Shown here piece by piece: positions 12,170 to 24,700 of a DNA stretch of 64,000 nt. The notes beneath the pieces are model-generated. The model saw only the letters and a program-made list of their open reading frames with translations. It searched no databases and was not told the DNA's origin. This DNA comes from Nereocystis luetkeana (lineage: Eukaryota; Sar; Phaeophyceae; Laminariales; Laminariaceae): the NCBI GenBank assembly GCA_031213475.1, contig JARUPZ010000002.1:10856466-10920465 (forward strand), in the 5' to 3' direction. A program made the translations under genes and the position numbers. The first letter of the stretch is position 1; each line of letters opens with the position of its first letter.

Positions 12170-13286
12170 GGTGCTTACACGGTGAGTGAGCACACGGTGA
12201 GTACGTGGTGGACCCGTCGTGCACCCGTCGTGGGTCCGTCGTGAGCCCGCCGTGGGTCCGACGTAGATGCGTCGTGGGTCCAACGTGGGGCCGTCGTGGG
12301 ACCGTCGTGGGACCGTCGTGGGACTGATGTGAGGCCGTCGTGGGGCCGTCGGGAGTCTATGGTGCTTCCGTGGTGAGTCTATGGCGGGTCCATGGCGAGT
12401 CCATATTGGACAAATGGTGGGTCACCATGATGGATCTATGGTGGGTCCATGGTAGGTTCACGGTGCCGTCAACGAGGGCCCGTGGTGGGTTCGTAGTGGG
12501 CCCGTGATACCGCCATCGGGCTTCCATGGTGGGTCCGTGGTGGGTCCGTGGTACTGCCATGTGGGTGCATGGTAGGTCCGTGGTGGGTCCGTGGGGTTCC
12601 ATGAGGGGTTTATGGTCCTGTCCATGGTGCTTCCGTGGTGTGTTCGAGGTGCGTCGGTGGTGAGCCCATGGTGTGTGCGTAGTGGGTCAAAGATGGATTC
12701 GTGGTGGATCCGTGTGAAGTCCACGGTAGGTCCATGGTGAGCCCATGGTAAGGAAATGGTGTGTCCATGGTGGCTCCACGGTGGCTCCACGGTGCTTCCG
12801 AGGTAGGGTCCATAGTGGGTCCATGATGGATTCTCGGCGGATCTATGGCGGGTTTGTGGTGCTTTCATGGAGGCTTGATGGTACCGCCATGGTGGTCCAT
12901 GGTGAGTCGGTGGTGGGCCCATGGAGCCGGCTTGGTGAGTCCATGGTCTCGCCATGATGCCTACGTCGTGTGTTCACGGCCTTGCCACCATGTTGCTTCC
13001 GTGGTGATTCCATGGTGAGTTCGCCGTGGGTCCGCGGTAAGTCCTTAGTGCTTCCATGATAGATCAATGGTGGGTCTATGGTGGGTACATGGTGCTTCCG
13101 TGATGGATCCATGCTGGATCCATGATACCGCCGTAGTGGGTCCATCGCGGGTTTACGTTGAGTCCATGGTGGATCTATGGCGGGCCTATGGTGCTTCCGC
13201 GGTGATTCCATGGTAGGTATGTGGTGATTCCATGGGTTTCCCAACGTGTGCCCATCGTGTGTCCATCGTGTGTCCACGGTGGAGCC
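12170..13286. repeat. 11-bp minisatellite array, block 1
   Basis: Over 1.1 kb of degenerate tandem units close to CCATGGTGGGT (11 bp). The left edge is a variant subfamily in CGTCGTGGGTC up to about 12360, after which the CCATGG form dominates. Units vary by substitutions and small indels. Three units equal 33 bp, so each frame reads an 11-residue cycle (minus strand near THHGPTMDPPW, plus strand near MVGPWWVHGGS). ORFs of up to 165 codons result but are explained by the repeat. Confidence 0.95.
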
Positions 13287-13288
13287 AT

Positions 13289-13522
13289 CCCACAGTAGGG
13301 GTGCACCAGAAGTTCCTGAGCCCCTGACATTAGGAGCTCAACATATCACCCCATACAATACTTGAAAGAAATTCGTTCGTGCCACCCGACCGGCACTTGT
13401 ATGCGCTAACCCTAACACGAATGAATATACAAGTAAAGCTTTCATCCTAACTGGTAGTTCCTCACTCAAGGAACTCAATGGTTCAGAAACCTTTGGCCCA
13501 AAAAGTGCAAGCCCTACAGTGG
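13289..13522. mobile_element. TIR insertion inside the 11-bp array
   Basis: The array is interrupted by about 230 bp of unrelated, AT-richer sequence. Its ends are imperfect inverted repeats: CCCACAGTAGGGGTGCACC on the left, and on the right the reverse complement reads CCCACTGTAGGGCTTGCAC. The array resumes immediately on both sides, as expected for an insertion. No coding capacity; the element family is not recognised. Confidence 0.6.
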
Positions 13523-13523
13523 G

Positions 13524-16500
13524 GGGGCTCGGTGGGTGTATTGTTCTTCCGTTATGAGTCCAATGTGGGTCCGTGGAGGGCCCAAAGTGGGTATATGGTG
13601 CTTCCGTAGTGTTTCCATGGTGCGTCCTTTGTGGGTCCATGGTGTGCCCGTGGATTGTTCATGGTGGGTCCATCGTGAGTCCGTGGTAAGTTCATGGTTC
13701 GGCCCATGGTGTATCCATATTACCGCCATGGTGGGCCCATCGTGAGCCCACCGTGCTTCTGCGATAGGTCCATAGTGGCCACAAGCTGGGTCTTTGGTGG
13801 GTACATGGTGGGCCCATGGGAGGTCCGTCCATGGTAGGCTCATGCTGGGTCCGTGGGGATTTCGTGCAGGTTTCGTGGTACCACCACGGTGGGTGTCCGT
13901 GGTACTGCCATAGTGGGCCCATAGTGGGCCCATTGTGAGCCCATGGTAGGTCTGTGCTGGGTTCATGGTAAGTATATGACGCCGCCATCGTAGGTGCATG
14001 GTGTTGGTCCGTGGTGTTTCCGTGGTGAGGCAATGGTGGGCCCGTGGGAGGTCCATGGCATGTCCATCGTGCGTCCATGGTGGATCCATGGTGCGTCCGT
14101 GGTGCATCCGCGGTGCCGCCATCGTGGGTTCGTCGTGGGTCCATAGTGCCACTTTTTATTGTGCTTCTATGGTGGGTTTGTGATGAGTCCGTGGTGCGTC
14201 CATGTGGGGCCCGTTGTGTTTGCATGGTGGATCTATGGTGGGTCTGTGAGGTGAGTCCAAGGTGGGTCCATGCGGGTCTACGGTTGGCCCATGGTGCTTC
14301 CGCTGTGTTTAAGTGATGAGTCGGTGGCGGGCCCATGGTATGTGCGTGGTAGGCCAGCGGTGGGTTCATGGTGGGTCCGTGGCGGGCCCATGGTATGTGC
14401 GTGGTAGATCAGTGGTAAGTTCGTGGCAGGCCCATGGTGGGTCCATGATGGGTTCTTGGTGGGTCTATGCAGTGTCCTAGGTGGGTTCATGGTGGGCCCG
14501 TGGTACCAATGATGGGTCCGTGGTGGGTCAGCGGTGGACCCATGGTGCTTCCATGGTGCTTCGTGGGAGGCCAATTGTGGTCCATGGTGGGTCCTTGGCG
14601 GATCCATAGTGTGTCCATGGTGGATCCATGGTTGGTGTGCCCATGGCAGGTCCTTGGCTATTTCATGGAGGCTCCATGGTACGCCATGGTGAGTCCACAG
14701 TGGGTCCATGGTGGGTCCCTGGTGTGTGTCTGGTGGTTCCATGGTGGGATCATGTTGCCGTCATGGTGCTTGCGTGGTGAGCCCATCGTGGGCCCGTCGA
14801 AGCCCGTGGTGAATCCCTGGTGCTCCCACGGCGCATCCATGGTAGGTCCATAGTGGATCCATGGTACTTCCGTGGTGGCTTCATCGGACGTCCACGGTGG
14901 GCTGGTGGGTCTGTGGTACCGCCATTGTGCTTCGTCGTGGCTATTTCTTGAGGCGTCGGTAATCCACGATGGCTTTATGGGGAGCCCGTTGTGGGTCCAT
15001 TGTGCTGCCGTGGTGGGTTCATGCGGGTCCATGGTACCGCCACAATGGGCCCATAGTGGATCGTAAGCCCATAGTGAAGGGGATCCATGGTGAGTCCATG
15101 GTGAAGTGGGTCCTTGGCGGGTTCGTGGAGGGTTCACGGTGGGTCTATGGTGCTTCCGTGGTGATTCCATGGTGTGTCCGTGGTAGATCATGGTGTGTTC
15201 ATGGTGGGTCCATGCTGGGTCAATGGTGTGTGCATGGTGGGTCCACGGTGCTTCAGTGATGGGTCCTTGGTGACCTATGATGGGTACATGGAGCCGCCAT
15301 GTTCGGCCCGTGTTGTTTCCATGGTGCTTCCGTGGGGGGTCCATCGTGAGTTCATGTGGAGTCCATGTTGGGTCCTTGGTGGGTCCGTCGTGAGTACACG
15401 GTGGGTCCGTGATGATTTCGTACTGCACCCATAGTGGGTCTATGGTAGCTCCCTGGTGGGTCCATGGGGGCCCCGTGATGAGTCTGTCGTGAGTCCATGG
15501 TGGCTCGTGGTAAGTCCATGGTAGGTCCCTGGTGAGTATATGGGGGGTCCACGAGGAGTCCATTGTGGGTCAATGGTGGGTATGTAGTGCTTTCATGCAG
15601 GTCCCACAATACCACCATGGTGGGTCCATAGGGGGTCCATGGTGAGTCCATGATGGGTCCATGATAAGTCTATGGTGTTTCCATTGTGCTGCCCACGGTG
15701 CGTCAGTGGCGAGCCCTTGGTGGGTCCATCGAATCGACGGTCCGTTCTGATCCCTTGGCGCTTCCGGCGGGTGTCCATGGTGGGCCCACAGTGCTTGCGT
15801 ACTGGGTCCGTGGTAGATCCGGGGATTCACCATCATAGTGAGCCCATGGTGGGTCCATGGTGAATCCATGGTGGGTCCATGATGAGTCCATGGTGTGTCT
15901 GTGGTACCGACATGGTGAGGTCATGGTGGTGGTCCGTGGTGCCTCCGTGGTGAGGTCATAGTGGGTCCGTTGTGAGTCCATGGTAGCTAGCTGGTGGATC
16001 CATGATGGCCCCGTGGTGAGTCTGTCGTGGGTCCATGGTGGGTCTACGGTGGATACATGGAACCGCCATGGTGAGGTTCATGGTGGCTCGTGGTAGGTCC
16101 ATGGAAGGTCCCTGGTGAGTATATGGGAGGTCCACGAGGAGTCCGTTGTGGGCCAATGGTAGGTCCGTAGTGCTTTCATGCTGGCCCCACTATGCCACCA
16201 TGGTGGATCCATAGGGGGTCCATGGTGAGTCCATGATGGGTCCATGACGGGCCTGTGATGGGTCTATGGTGCCGCCCACGGTGCGTCAGTGGCGAGTCCT
16301 TGATGGGTTCATCGAATCGACGGTCCGTGCCGACCCCTTGGCGCTTTCGGGGGGGGTCCATGGTGGGCCCACAGTGCTTGCGTAGTGGGTCCATGGTAGA
16401 TCCGGGGATTCACCATCATAGTGAGCCCATGATGGGTCCATGGTGAATCCATGGTGGGTCCATGATGAGTCCATGGTGGGTCTATGGTGCCTCCGTGGTG

Positions 16501-16938
16501 AGGCCATAGTGGGTCCGTTGTGAGTCCATGGTGTGTCCATGGTCAGTCCATGGTCGATCCCATCTGGGTCCCTGCTGGGTCCACAATGGGTCTATGGTGC
16601 TTTGTGGTGGATACATATGGGGTGCGTGGTGGGCCCATGGTGAGTTTGTAGTAGCACCGTGGTGGGACCACGGTGAGTTCATAGTAGGTACATGATAGAT
16701 ATATGGCTAGTTCATGGTGCTTCCGTGAGGGGTCCTTGTGAGCCCGTGGTGTGTTTGTGGTGGGTCCATACCGTAGTGAATCCATGGCGGGTCCATATCA
16801 AGGCCATGGTGGGGCCATGGTGGGGCCACGGTTGGTCCATGGGGGATCCATGGTGAATCCTCGGCGTCGTCATGGGGCCGCCATCTTTGGTATATGGCAA
16901 GTTAATGGTGGGTTCATGGTGCCTCCGTCGTGAGGCCA
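13524..16938. repeat. 11-bp minisatellite array, block 2
   Basis: About 3.4 kb of the same degenerate CCATGGTGGGT unit. The longest minus-strand ORF, 14658-15563 (301 codons), is a cyclic H/P/T/M/W-rich peptide; ORFs of 225, 212 and 154 codons occur in other frames with the same 11-residue period, which shows they derive from the array. A 0.58-kb segment is duplicated within it (15490-16070 and 16075-16660), sharing rare landmarks such as CGAATCGACGGTCCG and GATCCGGGGATTCACCATCA. Confidence 0.95.
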
Positions 16939-17278
16939 TCGGAATTTAATCAAAACAATAGTTCACATAAATAAGCTAAACAATGTGCTTCGTCAATACA
17001 TTGGGGTGCTTTATACCCAAAACCACGCCATCGAGCAACGGCGCGTGCAGAGATACACTACATTCTTCTCTTCACCACACCGCACACCGCTGCCACAATC
17101 AGGGCTGTGTGTAGGGGGGGCACGTTTAGGTCCTCGTTTTTTTACCGACTCAGAGGCACTCGCGAGAGCGACTACACCCCCATCGTTTGGGATCTCAAGT
17201 TTTTTTCTCATTTGGTTTATTGCTGTGAACCGTCCATGAAGGTTGTTTGTTTCCAATTAATGTGCCAACAAAGCACCA

Positions 17279-18202
17279 TCAAGTCCGTCGTTTGAGACAG
17301 TTACAGAGTAGATTCACCCACGCGAGGGACCCAAATTCCGTAGTGAAGATGAGGGTGCGCTCGCCATCGTCCTCGTCGTTGATGGCATGTCTTGCATAAA
17401 CTCTTCCGCCAGCTTCGACGCTCCTATCTATACCACACAACAACATGTCTTTCCCTTTTCCCCAGACACCTGGCCTATCCAAATCCCCCACAACCCCCCC
17501 CAATGCCCCTGTATTGCCACTGTGGTCGATGCCACAATCCGCCCGAGGGTGGATCCTCCATTCATTTTGTGAACCAGACCTACTGCTCCTTCTCTCCCGC
17601 GCCCGACCCCCCCCCCCCCCCCGCGCGCCTCTGCAGTCTACCATACATGGCCTCATCGATGAGCTTCCCATCATCGTCTGCCCCTCCTTGCCTTGGATTC
17701 ACCATGCTCTTCTGACCCTGTGCCTTGATCAGATCGCATAGTTTCAGGGGCAGAGAAAACCGCATCAAGCCGTTGTTCCTCGACCTAACAAGTAACATTC
17801 CGATCGGGTTTTTCCGGGGTATCTGCGAAACTGCGGTTCGTTCCGTGACCAACTCGTTGTGCCTGCTTGCCGCCCTAGCGCTCCCTTCACGCTGTTTCTT
17901 GTCTCGGCTGTCGGTCATACGCCCTCCCTATCTCGTATGTTTGGACTTTCGAAACCCAAGCCGGGTTCTCCGTGCCCACCCTGGCGTATATCATGAACGC
18001 GTGTGCTGCCCATCGCTTCTCCCTTTGAAAAATTGAATCGTCCCCCTCCCGCCGCCAGCTTGTATGTCCCAAAAATGTGTCGCGTGTTCTCTACGTCAAC
18101 ACCATCCGCCCCATACCCATCCATAAACATTGTCAGGGGCGCCCCTTCCGGCACATCTCCCCCCTTGAATGTTCTGTACAGCCCGCCCAGCCACGACCCC
18201 AC
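17279..18202 (-). pseudogene. Degenerate minus-strand ORF of unknown origin
   Basis: Minus-strand frames over this kilobase look more protein-like than their complements: 17915-18202 (contains PLTMFMDGYGADG and HIFGTYKLAAGGG), then in another frame 17887-18072 (contains FMIYARVGTENPAW and TYEIGRAYDR), 17580-17918 (contains NNGLMRFSLPLKLCDLIKAQG shortened here as RFSLPLKLCDLIK) and 17279-17674. The frame changes between consecutive pieces suggest a decayed gene, probably from a mobile element. I do not recognise the family. Confidence 0.3.
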
Positions 18203-21000
18203 CGCCGCACTTATTGTGGATCCCCCCCCCCCCCACTTGTCCTTGTTTTGTCCTCACGGGTACCACTACGTTTCGGCCCTAACCCCTCTTCGAACATGTT
18301 TTAATCTGGCTCCCACACGGTCTGCTCCTTTTCCCCTCCCTCTTCCTATGGGGAGGACGCAGAGTATGTTTCCCTACGCATACGCCAGTAGACCTCGTAG
18401 ATGTCCCCCCGTTCTCGTCGCGATAAATGATTTAGACACTCTTGCAGTTTGCAGCAGGGGCGTTGATAGCGCGAGTTCAATCCGCGTGACGCTCCCCCCG
18501 TGAGTGCATCCCCCCCCCGTGGTCTATGATTCTATCACTAGGGACATGCATGGCATGAGCACGCCCCCCCCCCCGCACCCACCACTTTTAGCCCCCGCCT
18601 TCCAGCCCCGTCAGTATCCTCCACGTCGTCAGCGGGCGCCATGACTTTCGTTGGTTCCCGCTCTACACGTGCGCTCGCTTTTAGTTTCATGTTTTCCACC
18701 TTTTTCACCCTTCACCTTGCGCAAGAGGTCTCTGCTGCTTCTCCTTCGCCCAGCTTCTGCCCCCATATATCCCTAACTTCGCCTCAACATCCCTCGTAGT
18801 CGACAACACACGACTTTCCACAGGCTATGTACTCTCGCCCTTCTGCATTCCTTCTCCTCACGTCTCGACCCCCCCCCCCTACCCTACCCATAAGACGTTC
18901 GTTACTGTCCATGGACACTTTGGACACCCCTCATGCTCCATGGCTGCTGCAGCCGTCTTGCCCATCCAACCCCCCTCCCGTGACAACTAGCACCATAAGC
19001 ACCGTCCCCGACCTTGCCCATAAGACGTTCGCCGATTTGCCGTCGCCTCCGCCAGATTACTCTGCATTGATCGATGTCTCCTTGCAGCCGTAGGGGGGCC
19101 CCGTCTACCCCTACCGCCTACCCACCCGTGTCTATAACCTCGTCCCTCTTTCGCGCTTGTCTCGCGAAGCCGTTTTCAGTATCTCCTCTTCCTGCCCACC
19201 CGGCTACCACTGCCCCTCCCCCCCTCCGCCCGGCCCCGCATAGCACGCCTTGAGCTCCGGTTCCCTCCTCTCTCTCATCGCGTTCACCTTCCTTCCCCAC
19301 ACGTTTCTTCGCCCGGCTCGCTCATCCCCTTTTAGTATTCACATTTTTTATAGCTCAGCTGCAAAAGCCTTCGCGCGTAGTGTTTCCCGGATCGGACCAC
19401 CCAGAGAGGGGCCCTGTGTTGTATAGAATAGCTCGCCTGCCGCTTCCAGCCCCCCCCTCCCCCCCCCTGGACGTGTTGTTATTCCCTATCAATCTTCGAA
19501 TCTTCCACGTGTACATGTACCTGGTATGTCCCTCAACGCAAGCATGGTGCGGGGAGGACAAGGAATAGGAGGAGGGAACACATCACCCACCACGACTACC
19601 ACCACCACCACCAGGCTTCGCGTCTACCCCCGCTCTGCCGTCGACCCTTCTCTCTACCTGGTTTGGCCAGCGCTGGGTGCATCTGGTGGGCCGCCGTTTG
19701 CTGTTCGGCTGCTTGCCTTGGACAGACAAACCGGGGACACGAAAACCGATTTACAAAATTTGTAAACGCCTCACCGTGGTTTTGAGACCCCCGCTATACG
19801 GCGTATGGGGTATGCGACAAAAACAAAATCGAAACGGGTCGTCTCTAAAAAACAGGGCCGGCCGTGAAGATTAGCGAATCGCATTTGCTCGTAATCACCC
19901 GCTAGTAGCGAAGACGTCGTTGTCGGAGACTTTTCGTTCGAGCTTGTCCTCACGTGAGTCGAGCTCGTCCTCACGTACGTCGTGAGGGGATGTCGAGTGC
20001 GGTCAATCGGTTTCCAACACGACGACAGCTAAAGCAATACTATAAGGCCGCGAGCTACTCTATGAGTACTTCGTATATGGTGTGGCGTACGTGGGTGACT
20101 TGTTTGAGCTTGTAGTACACCGTTTACAGGCACAGCGGTCAAAGGTCGTTGAGGGTGGCGTGGTAAGGGAGGGGGGCGGGGGGCGTTAGGGGGTATCTGG
20201 CCCCGTGCTACGCGGTTGGAACACAGTACAGCTCAAAGCATTTGATCACGGACTGAACTCGTCAATCAACCATTGCAACTCTCGAACCATACCCAACATC
20301 CGGCATTTTTCAACCATAAATATGGGAACCACTCTGGGCGAAACTATAAGAACTGGGTCAGTCCTCACTATGAACACCAAAAAATCCATATAGTTCCGTC
20401 CAGAGCGGCAGATACTTACGAAAGCCCGCGGGCTTTGTCTATCAGCCTTAGCTTAGCTTAACACTATATTTCTCAAAGAGTCGACTGTTTTCGGTGAGGC
20501 CCACAGCTCCGCAGTTTTAATGAGGAGCCAGGGGGAAATGAAGCGATATATATCCCTATATCGCACATAGCGCGGGTCGGTGGATGTACCACAAGTAACT
20601 GCAAGTTGAAGGGCGCTCTTAGGCGAGGTCGGCGGGTATCGTATTTGGGCGTATGCCGTTCTTGACGTCGGGGTTCAGTCCGGGCTTATATATTATGTAA
20701 GACAGGGGCGTGTATGTAGGTTGAAGGGCGGGGCCGTCTGGGGTAGCGTCAGAGGTCGGCGCCGGGCCCCCGGTGGGAATCTCAAGCGGACGAGGTTGTG
20801 GCTGGGTGCTGCGTGCGGTAGAGCGGGGGCGTGTCTGTTTTCATTCCGGCGCTCGAGCCACTAGCGTGTTCCTCGCTGTTGAGTGTTGGGGCTTTGAAAA
20901 ATATTCTGTTGGGGGTGCAGCAGCGTGACAAGCAATCCCAAGGCGGCACATAGTGTGTGCAGACCGAAAGGGATAACCTAAGCGCTCAAGACTGCAAAGC
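18203..21000. other. C-rich then mixed intergenic DNA
   Basis: Poly-C runs and small plus-strand ORFs without domains fill 18.2-19.6 kb. Around 18500-18570 the order 'GGTCTATGATT ... CATGCATGGCATGAGCACG then C run' resembles the minus-orientation retroelement 3' end at 6.8 kb, so a fragment may be present. From 19.6 to 21.0 kb nothing is recognised. A block near 20983-21040 (AAGACTGCAAAGCAATTGAG ... GGCCGAGTGGCT) is similar to 5205-5260. Confidence 0.4.
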
Positions 21001-21211
21001 AATTGAGAGTAGGACTTTTTCACCCGGCCGAGTGGCTCTGAGCGGCTGAAGTTGTAGGACATAAAATTGTGCCCCCCCCCCCCCCCCCTCCCCCACCGTA
21101 GCACCATCAGTTCAGTGTATACTCGGATACTTGAGCGATTATTTTTCTTGAACACAACTAGCTCCATCCTTGCCGTTCCCAGTACATTGGCGAGTACTAT
21201 TGGCGGAGTAC

Positions 21212-21266
21212 TCACCCACCCACCCACCCACCCACACCCACCCACCCACGCACCCACGCACCCACA
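21212..21266 (+). repeat. (CCCA)n microsatellite
   Basis: About 13 tandem CCCA/CCCACG units. The minus-strand glycine/tryptophan/valine ORF over it is an artefact. Confidence 0.9.
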
Positions 21267-21826
21267 ACCGACTGCTATAAAAAAGAAGGAGCTCGCAAAG
21301 GGCGCGTCCGATACGGGTGTGAGTGCACAGGTGCCCTTGACCTTCCCTTGCACAACAACGTGAGTGAGTGTAAAAGAACCATATCAGAGATATTAAACCA
21401 CCAATAATAGTTAGGCGTACCGGGTGGAAACTTTGAGGCTGTCGACGCCTTGTTGTGCGGGACTCGCTACATTGTTGCGGATTATACCATATATTAATTT
21501 GTTGCAAACTACACGGGGTTGTCGACAACCTCTCAATTCGGTACGCTCACGAATAGTAGTACCGTGCTCCAGTGTAAGAATGCAGTGTCTCCACAACAAG
21601 GAAGGATGTTTTTACGCCCACGTTGTACAAGGCGGGGGGGCCGGCCACCTCTCTCTGTTGCGGCGTGCCAATCGTGAGACGAAGCGTCGTGATGCTCTCG
21701 AACGATGTGACTTTGAGAAAAAAAAATAGCTGTGTCGGTTGCGAGAGGTTCAACAGGTCAGTTGTTTGCGGTCTAAAAAATCCCGATGCTCCTGCTCGGG
21801 AGAGAGCTCCGAGACCGTGGGGACCC

Positions 21827-22061
21827 GTTCTACGATAGAGGTAGCACATTTCCGCTATTTTGTTTCTGAAAACGAGGTTCCTAGACCCCAAATCGTCGGA
21901 ATGACAATATTGATTTCGAAAAAAAACGTTTTGTAGACTTGGGTCATGGGATTAATTGCCCCGATGCATTTTGATTTTTGCTGATCAATTTTCGGGTGAG
22001 GTATGGAGCTCCTTAAGTGAGTAAGCCTCAGAAAATTCAGGGTGAACCTCTATCGTAGAAC
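21827..22061 (-). mobile_element. TIR element family 2, copy 2
   Basis: Bounded by perfect 16-bp inverted repeats GTTCTACGATAGAGGT (21827-21842) and ACCTCTATCGTAGAAC (22046-22061). The 235-bp interior is AT-rich and non-coding and aligns in reverse orientation to 5363-5614. The perfect TIRs suggest it is younger than copy 1. No target-site duplication is obvious to me. Confidence 0.85.
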
Positions 22062-24608
22062 GCCGCGCTGCTAATATCGGTGTCACTTACGTAAAAGCTT
22101 AGGCTATTTTGTATCCCTGTAAAATCGTGACCCAATCCGAGGAACCATTTTTTGGTACAACGATAAGAAGCCAGGGTTATTTAGACTTGCTCTGAGAGTT
22201 AGAATGCACGAAGCGATCAGCCTGTAGCCTAGCCTACCCTGCGAGGACAGGGTAATAAGCACAGGAAAAACACAGACCTTCCCCACCCAGCCTACAGGCA
22301 AAGTTGTATTGTTTTATGCACGATCATTCATCATCCGAGGGATGAGCGCCGCCCCGAGAGCACACTCACCGCGGGGTTTATCCCGGGCGAGGACCTCCTG
22401 CTCCGCAGGCCTCATGCAATCCAATATTTACATTGATTGGTCAATCGCAGCGTGAAAGAATACATGACCAGTAGTAAATCCTTTGGGAGGCTTGAGCAGT
22501 TTTAAAGAAAAACACTGTGTACACCATGACATTAGAAAACGGTATATCTGCATTTTTGATTCGTTGGCCTTGCGCTGATTTTCTACCGTCAACTGGATTA
22601 ATAAAACACCGGTATACCGTTTTATGGCATTGTTTGCGTATGGCAGACAAGCAAGTAGTTTTGCCTACTCGTATACGAAGACTCCAATAAATTAAACTGT
22701 GGAAATTACTCAAGACTTACAACCGTGCTCGCTCGTATGCAGCGGGGATTTTTTACGAAAGAGCCCTGTCAATATCAGCCGCCGACGTCAAGTCAACTGG
22801 TCGAAGGTTTCCAATCGACCGTCCGCAAAAAAAAAAACACCCCTCCCCCAGAACATATCAATACACGCTACAGCAACTCCACGCAAAAATGTAGAGAAAA
22901 GATGTCAAAATACCCTGTGAGCTAAACCTACTTACAGGGTTCCTGTAACGGTAGGATAGACTGGGATACAGTAGACGGCACACACGTGGGCAGTAGGTAG
23001 GCCATGTATGGAAACAAGCTTCACTCAGTATCAGGGCACCAGTATAGAACGCCTTTTGGGACGTGTTACGCAGTAGGCAGGCTGGACTACTATCGGGGCA
23101 GGGGGGGGCGGTTGTATGTATGTGTTAAGCCTCCCACTAGTTTTATATTTTCACTCGGCAAAGATAGGGAACAGGATGAACGGCATCGTCCATATCGAGG
23201 AAGGCGAAACAACACAACATGAAGGTGATGCCGTGGAAGAGGAAAGGGACATACCGGATATCAAGACGAGAAGAGCAGGAGGAGCGAACGGCAGGAAGGA
23301 GGCCAAGACATTGAAAAATCGAAAATCAAGTAGTTACCAGAACAGCGAACGAAGTGACAGGTATTACTAACCCTGGGCCCTCCCTCACGGGGGGTGGGGG
23401 GGCTTCATTATTGGGAGATAAAAAACGAACTCATCATGATGGGTATTCTCCCCTCAAAGAGGCACTCCACATTGTGGTATCAAAACCGATTAAAAAAAAC
23501 ATTAGTAAGTCGTAATACTATTCCCACGCCTCCCTCAACTTCTTTCACGACTAAGATTCAAAAGAGAATTGAATCCACTTTCGACAACCACGACGGTCGC
23601 CCTGCTGTCGGTAGAACCCTACGAATACTAACCAGCCTAATATGTACTCCGGACACCACACCACACGCTAGCCAGCCACCATGAAGTTGGGCCACGACCC
23701 ACACCATGAATGCCCAACCGGTGCCTTCATGTACTACACAGCAGCACCATCATTCCACAACTAAACGGACACGGGCTCGCACTCTTGTCAAGCTACAAGT
23801 GCGTTAGTAGGTATCACACTACCCTTAGCAGTTAATGTTTGTAAGCTATCCCCACACCAAAACGCACGTCGCACTAGGTAAATACTGCAGCCGGTGGCAT
23901 CTATTACACCTCCGCAGGCCGAACATCCTCATCACAGTTAACACACTTACTTAAAAACACGGGGAGAAAGGTCGGAGCGGTTTTACCACCGCGCCGAGCC
24001 ATTACGGACAAGGAAAAGAGCACTGCTATTATTGCTAAACAAACAGGGGGTCGGCAACTCTTGCCTCTTTCGTAAAATAGCGCTTGTGCGGAGGTGCAAA
24101 GATGCGGGCTGCACATTCCGGTACATTTGCCTGTCGGCATGACCCGGCTAACGAAGGCCACAACCACTACGATATTATGTGGGCTCGACTAGCAAACTTT
24201 AAAGGCCATCACCCACTAGGCTCGACTGGCGAAATGCCCCCACCTCTATAGCCTCGACTGACAAACGCCACCACGACTGGCCCGGCTGACAAAACGCCTC
24301 CATCGGGCTAACAAAAGCCACCATCGCCAAACGAAATATTGACCACCGTGTGCCGCTTCGCTCGACAAGGCCACGAAGAGCCACCACACGGTATCACTTA
24401 TAACGTAGACCAGTACCCTGTATACTGTATGCGCAAATACATTTTGGCAGAAACCTAAAACTCCCCCTAAGCACGTGGCCTCAAGCAGGTGCTTGAGTGC
24501 ACCTTTGTGCGCACGCACGGCCTCGCGGAAAGTCCACATACGTACCACGCACGTTACAAACAAAACGAAACAAAAAACTGGACTTTTCAACTACTGCACC
24601 ACATCAAC
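22062..24608. other. Intergenic DNA, no supported gene
   Basis: Two weak plus-strand ORFs (23116-23370, charged and Glu/Arg-rich; 23394-23684) have no domain and no convincing splice sites. At about 24130-24330 there is a degenerate repeat of roughly 32 bp built on GGCTCGACTGGCAAACGCCACC-like units (shown shortened: CTCGACTGGCGAAAT, CTCGACTGACAAACG, CCCGGCTGACAAAACG). Nothing else is recognised. Confidence 0.45.
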
Positions 24609-24700
24609 TATTACGGGGGGCCATAGTTGTTAGTAAAAATGGTTACATATTTTTTTATATGTACCATAGATAGGTCCTGTTAACTATGGTTCCCCGTAAT
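24609..24700 (+). mobile_element. MITE family 1, copy 3 (left arm shortened)
   Basis: Starts TATTACGGGGGGCCATAGTT and jumps directly to GTTAGTAAAAATGG, so the inner part of the left TIR (AACAGGACCAAATATT in other copies) is missing. The right TIR is intact to GGTTCCCCGTAAT. The deletion could be explained by slippage at the short GTT repeat. Confidence 0.9.

Noticed and set aside
14658..15563. 301-codon minus-strand ORF and other long ORFs in the 11-bp array
   Set aside because: Every frame of the array gives the same cyclic peptide; openness follows from the repeat unit, not from selection.
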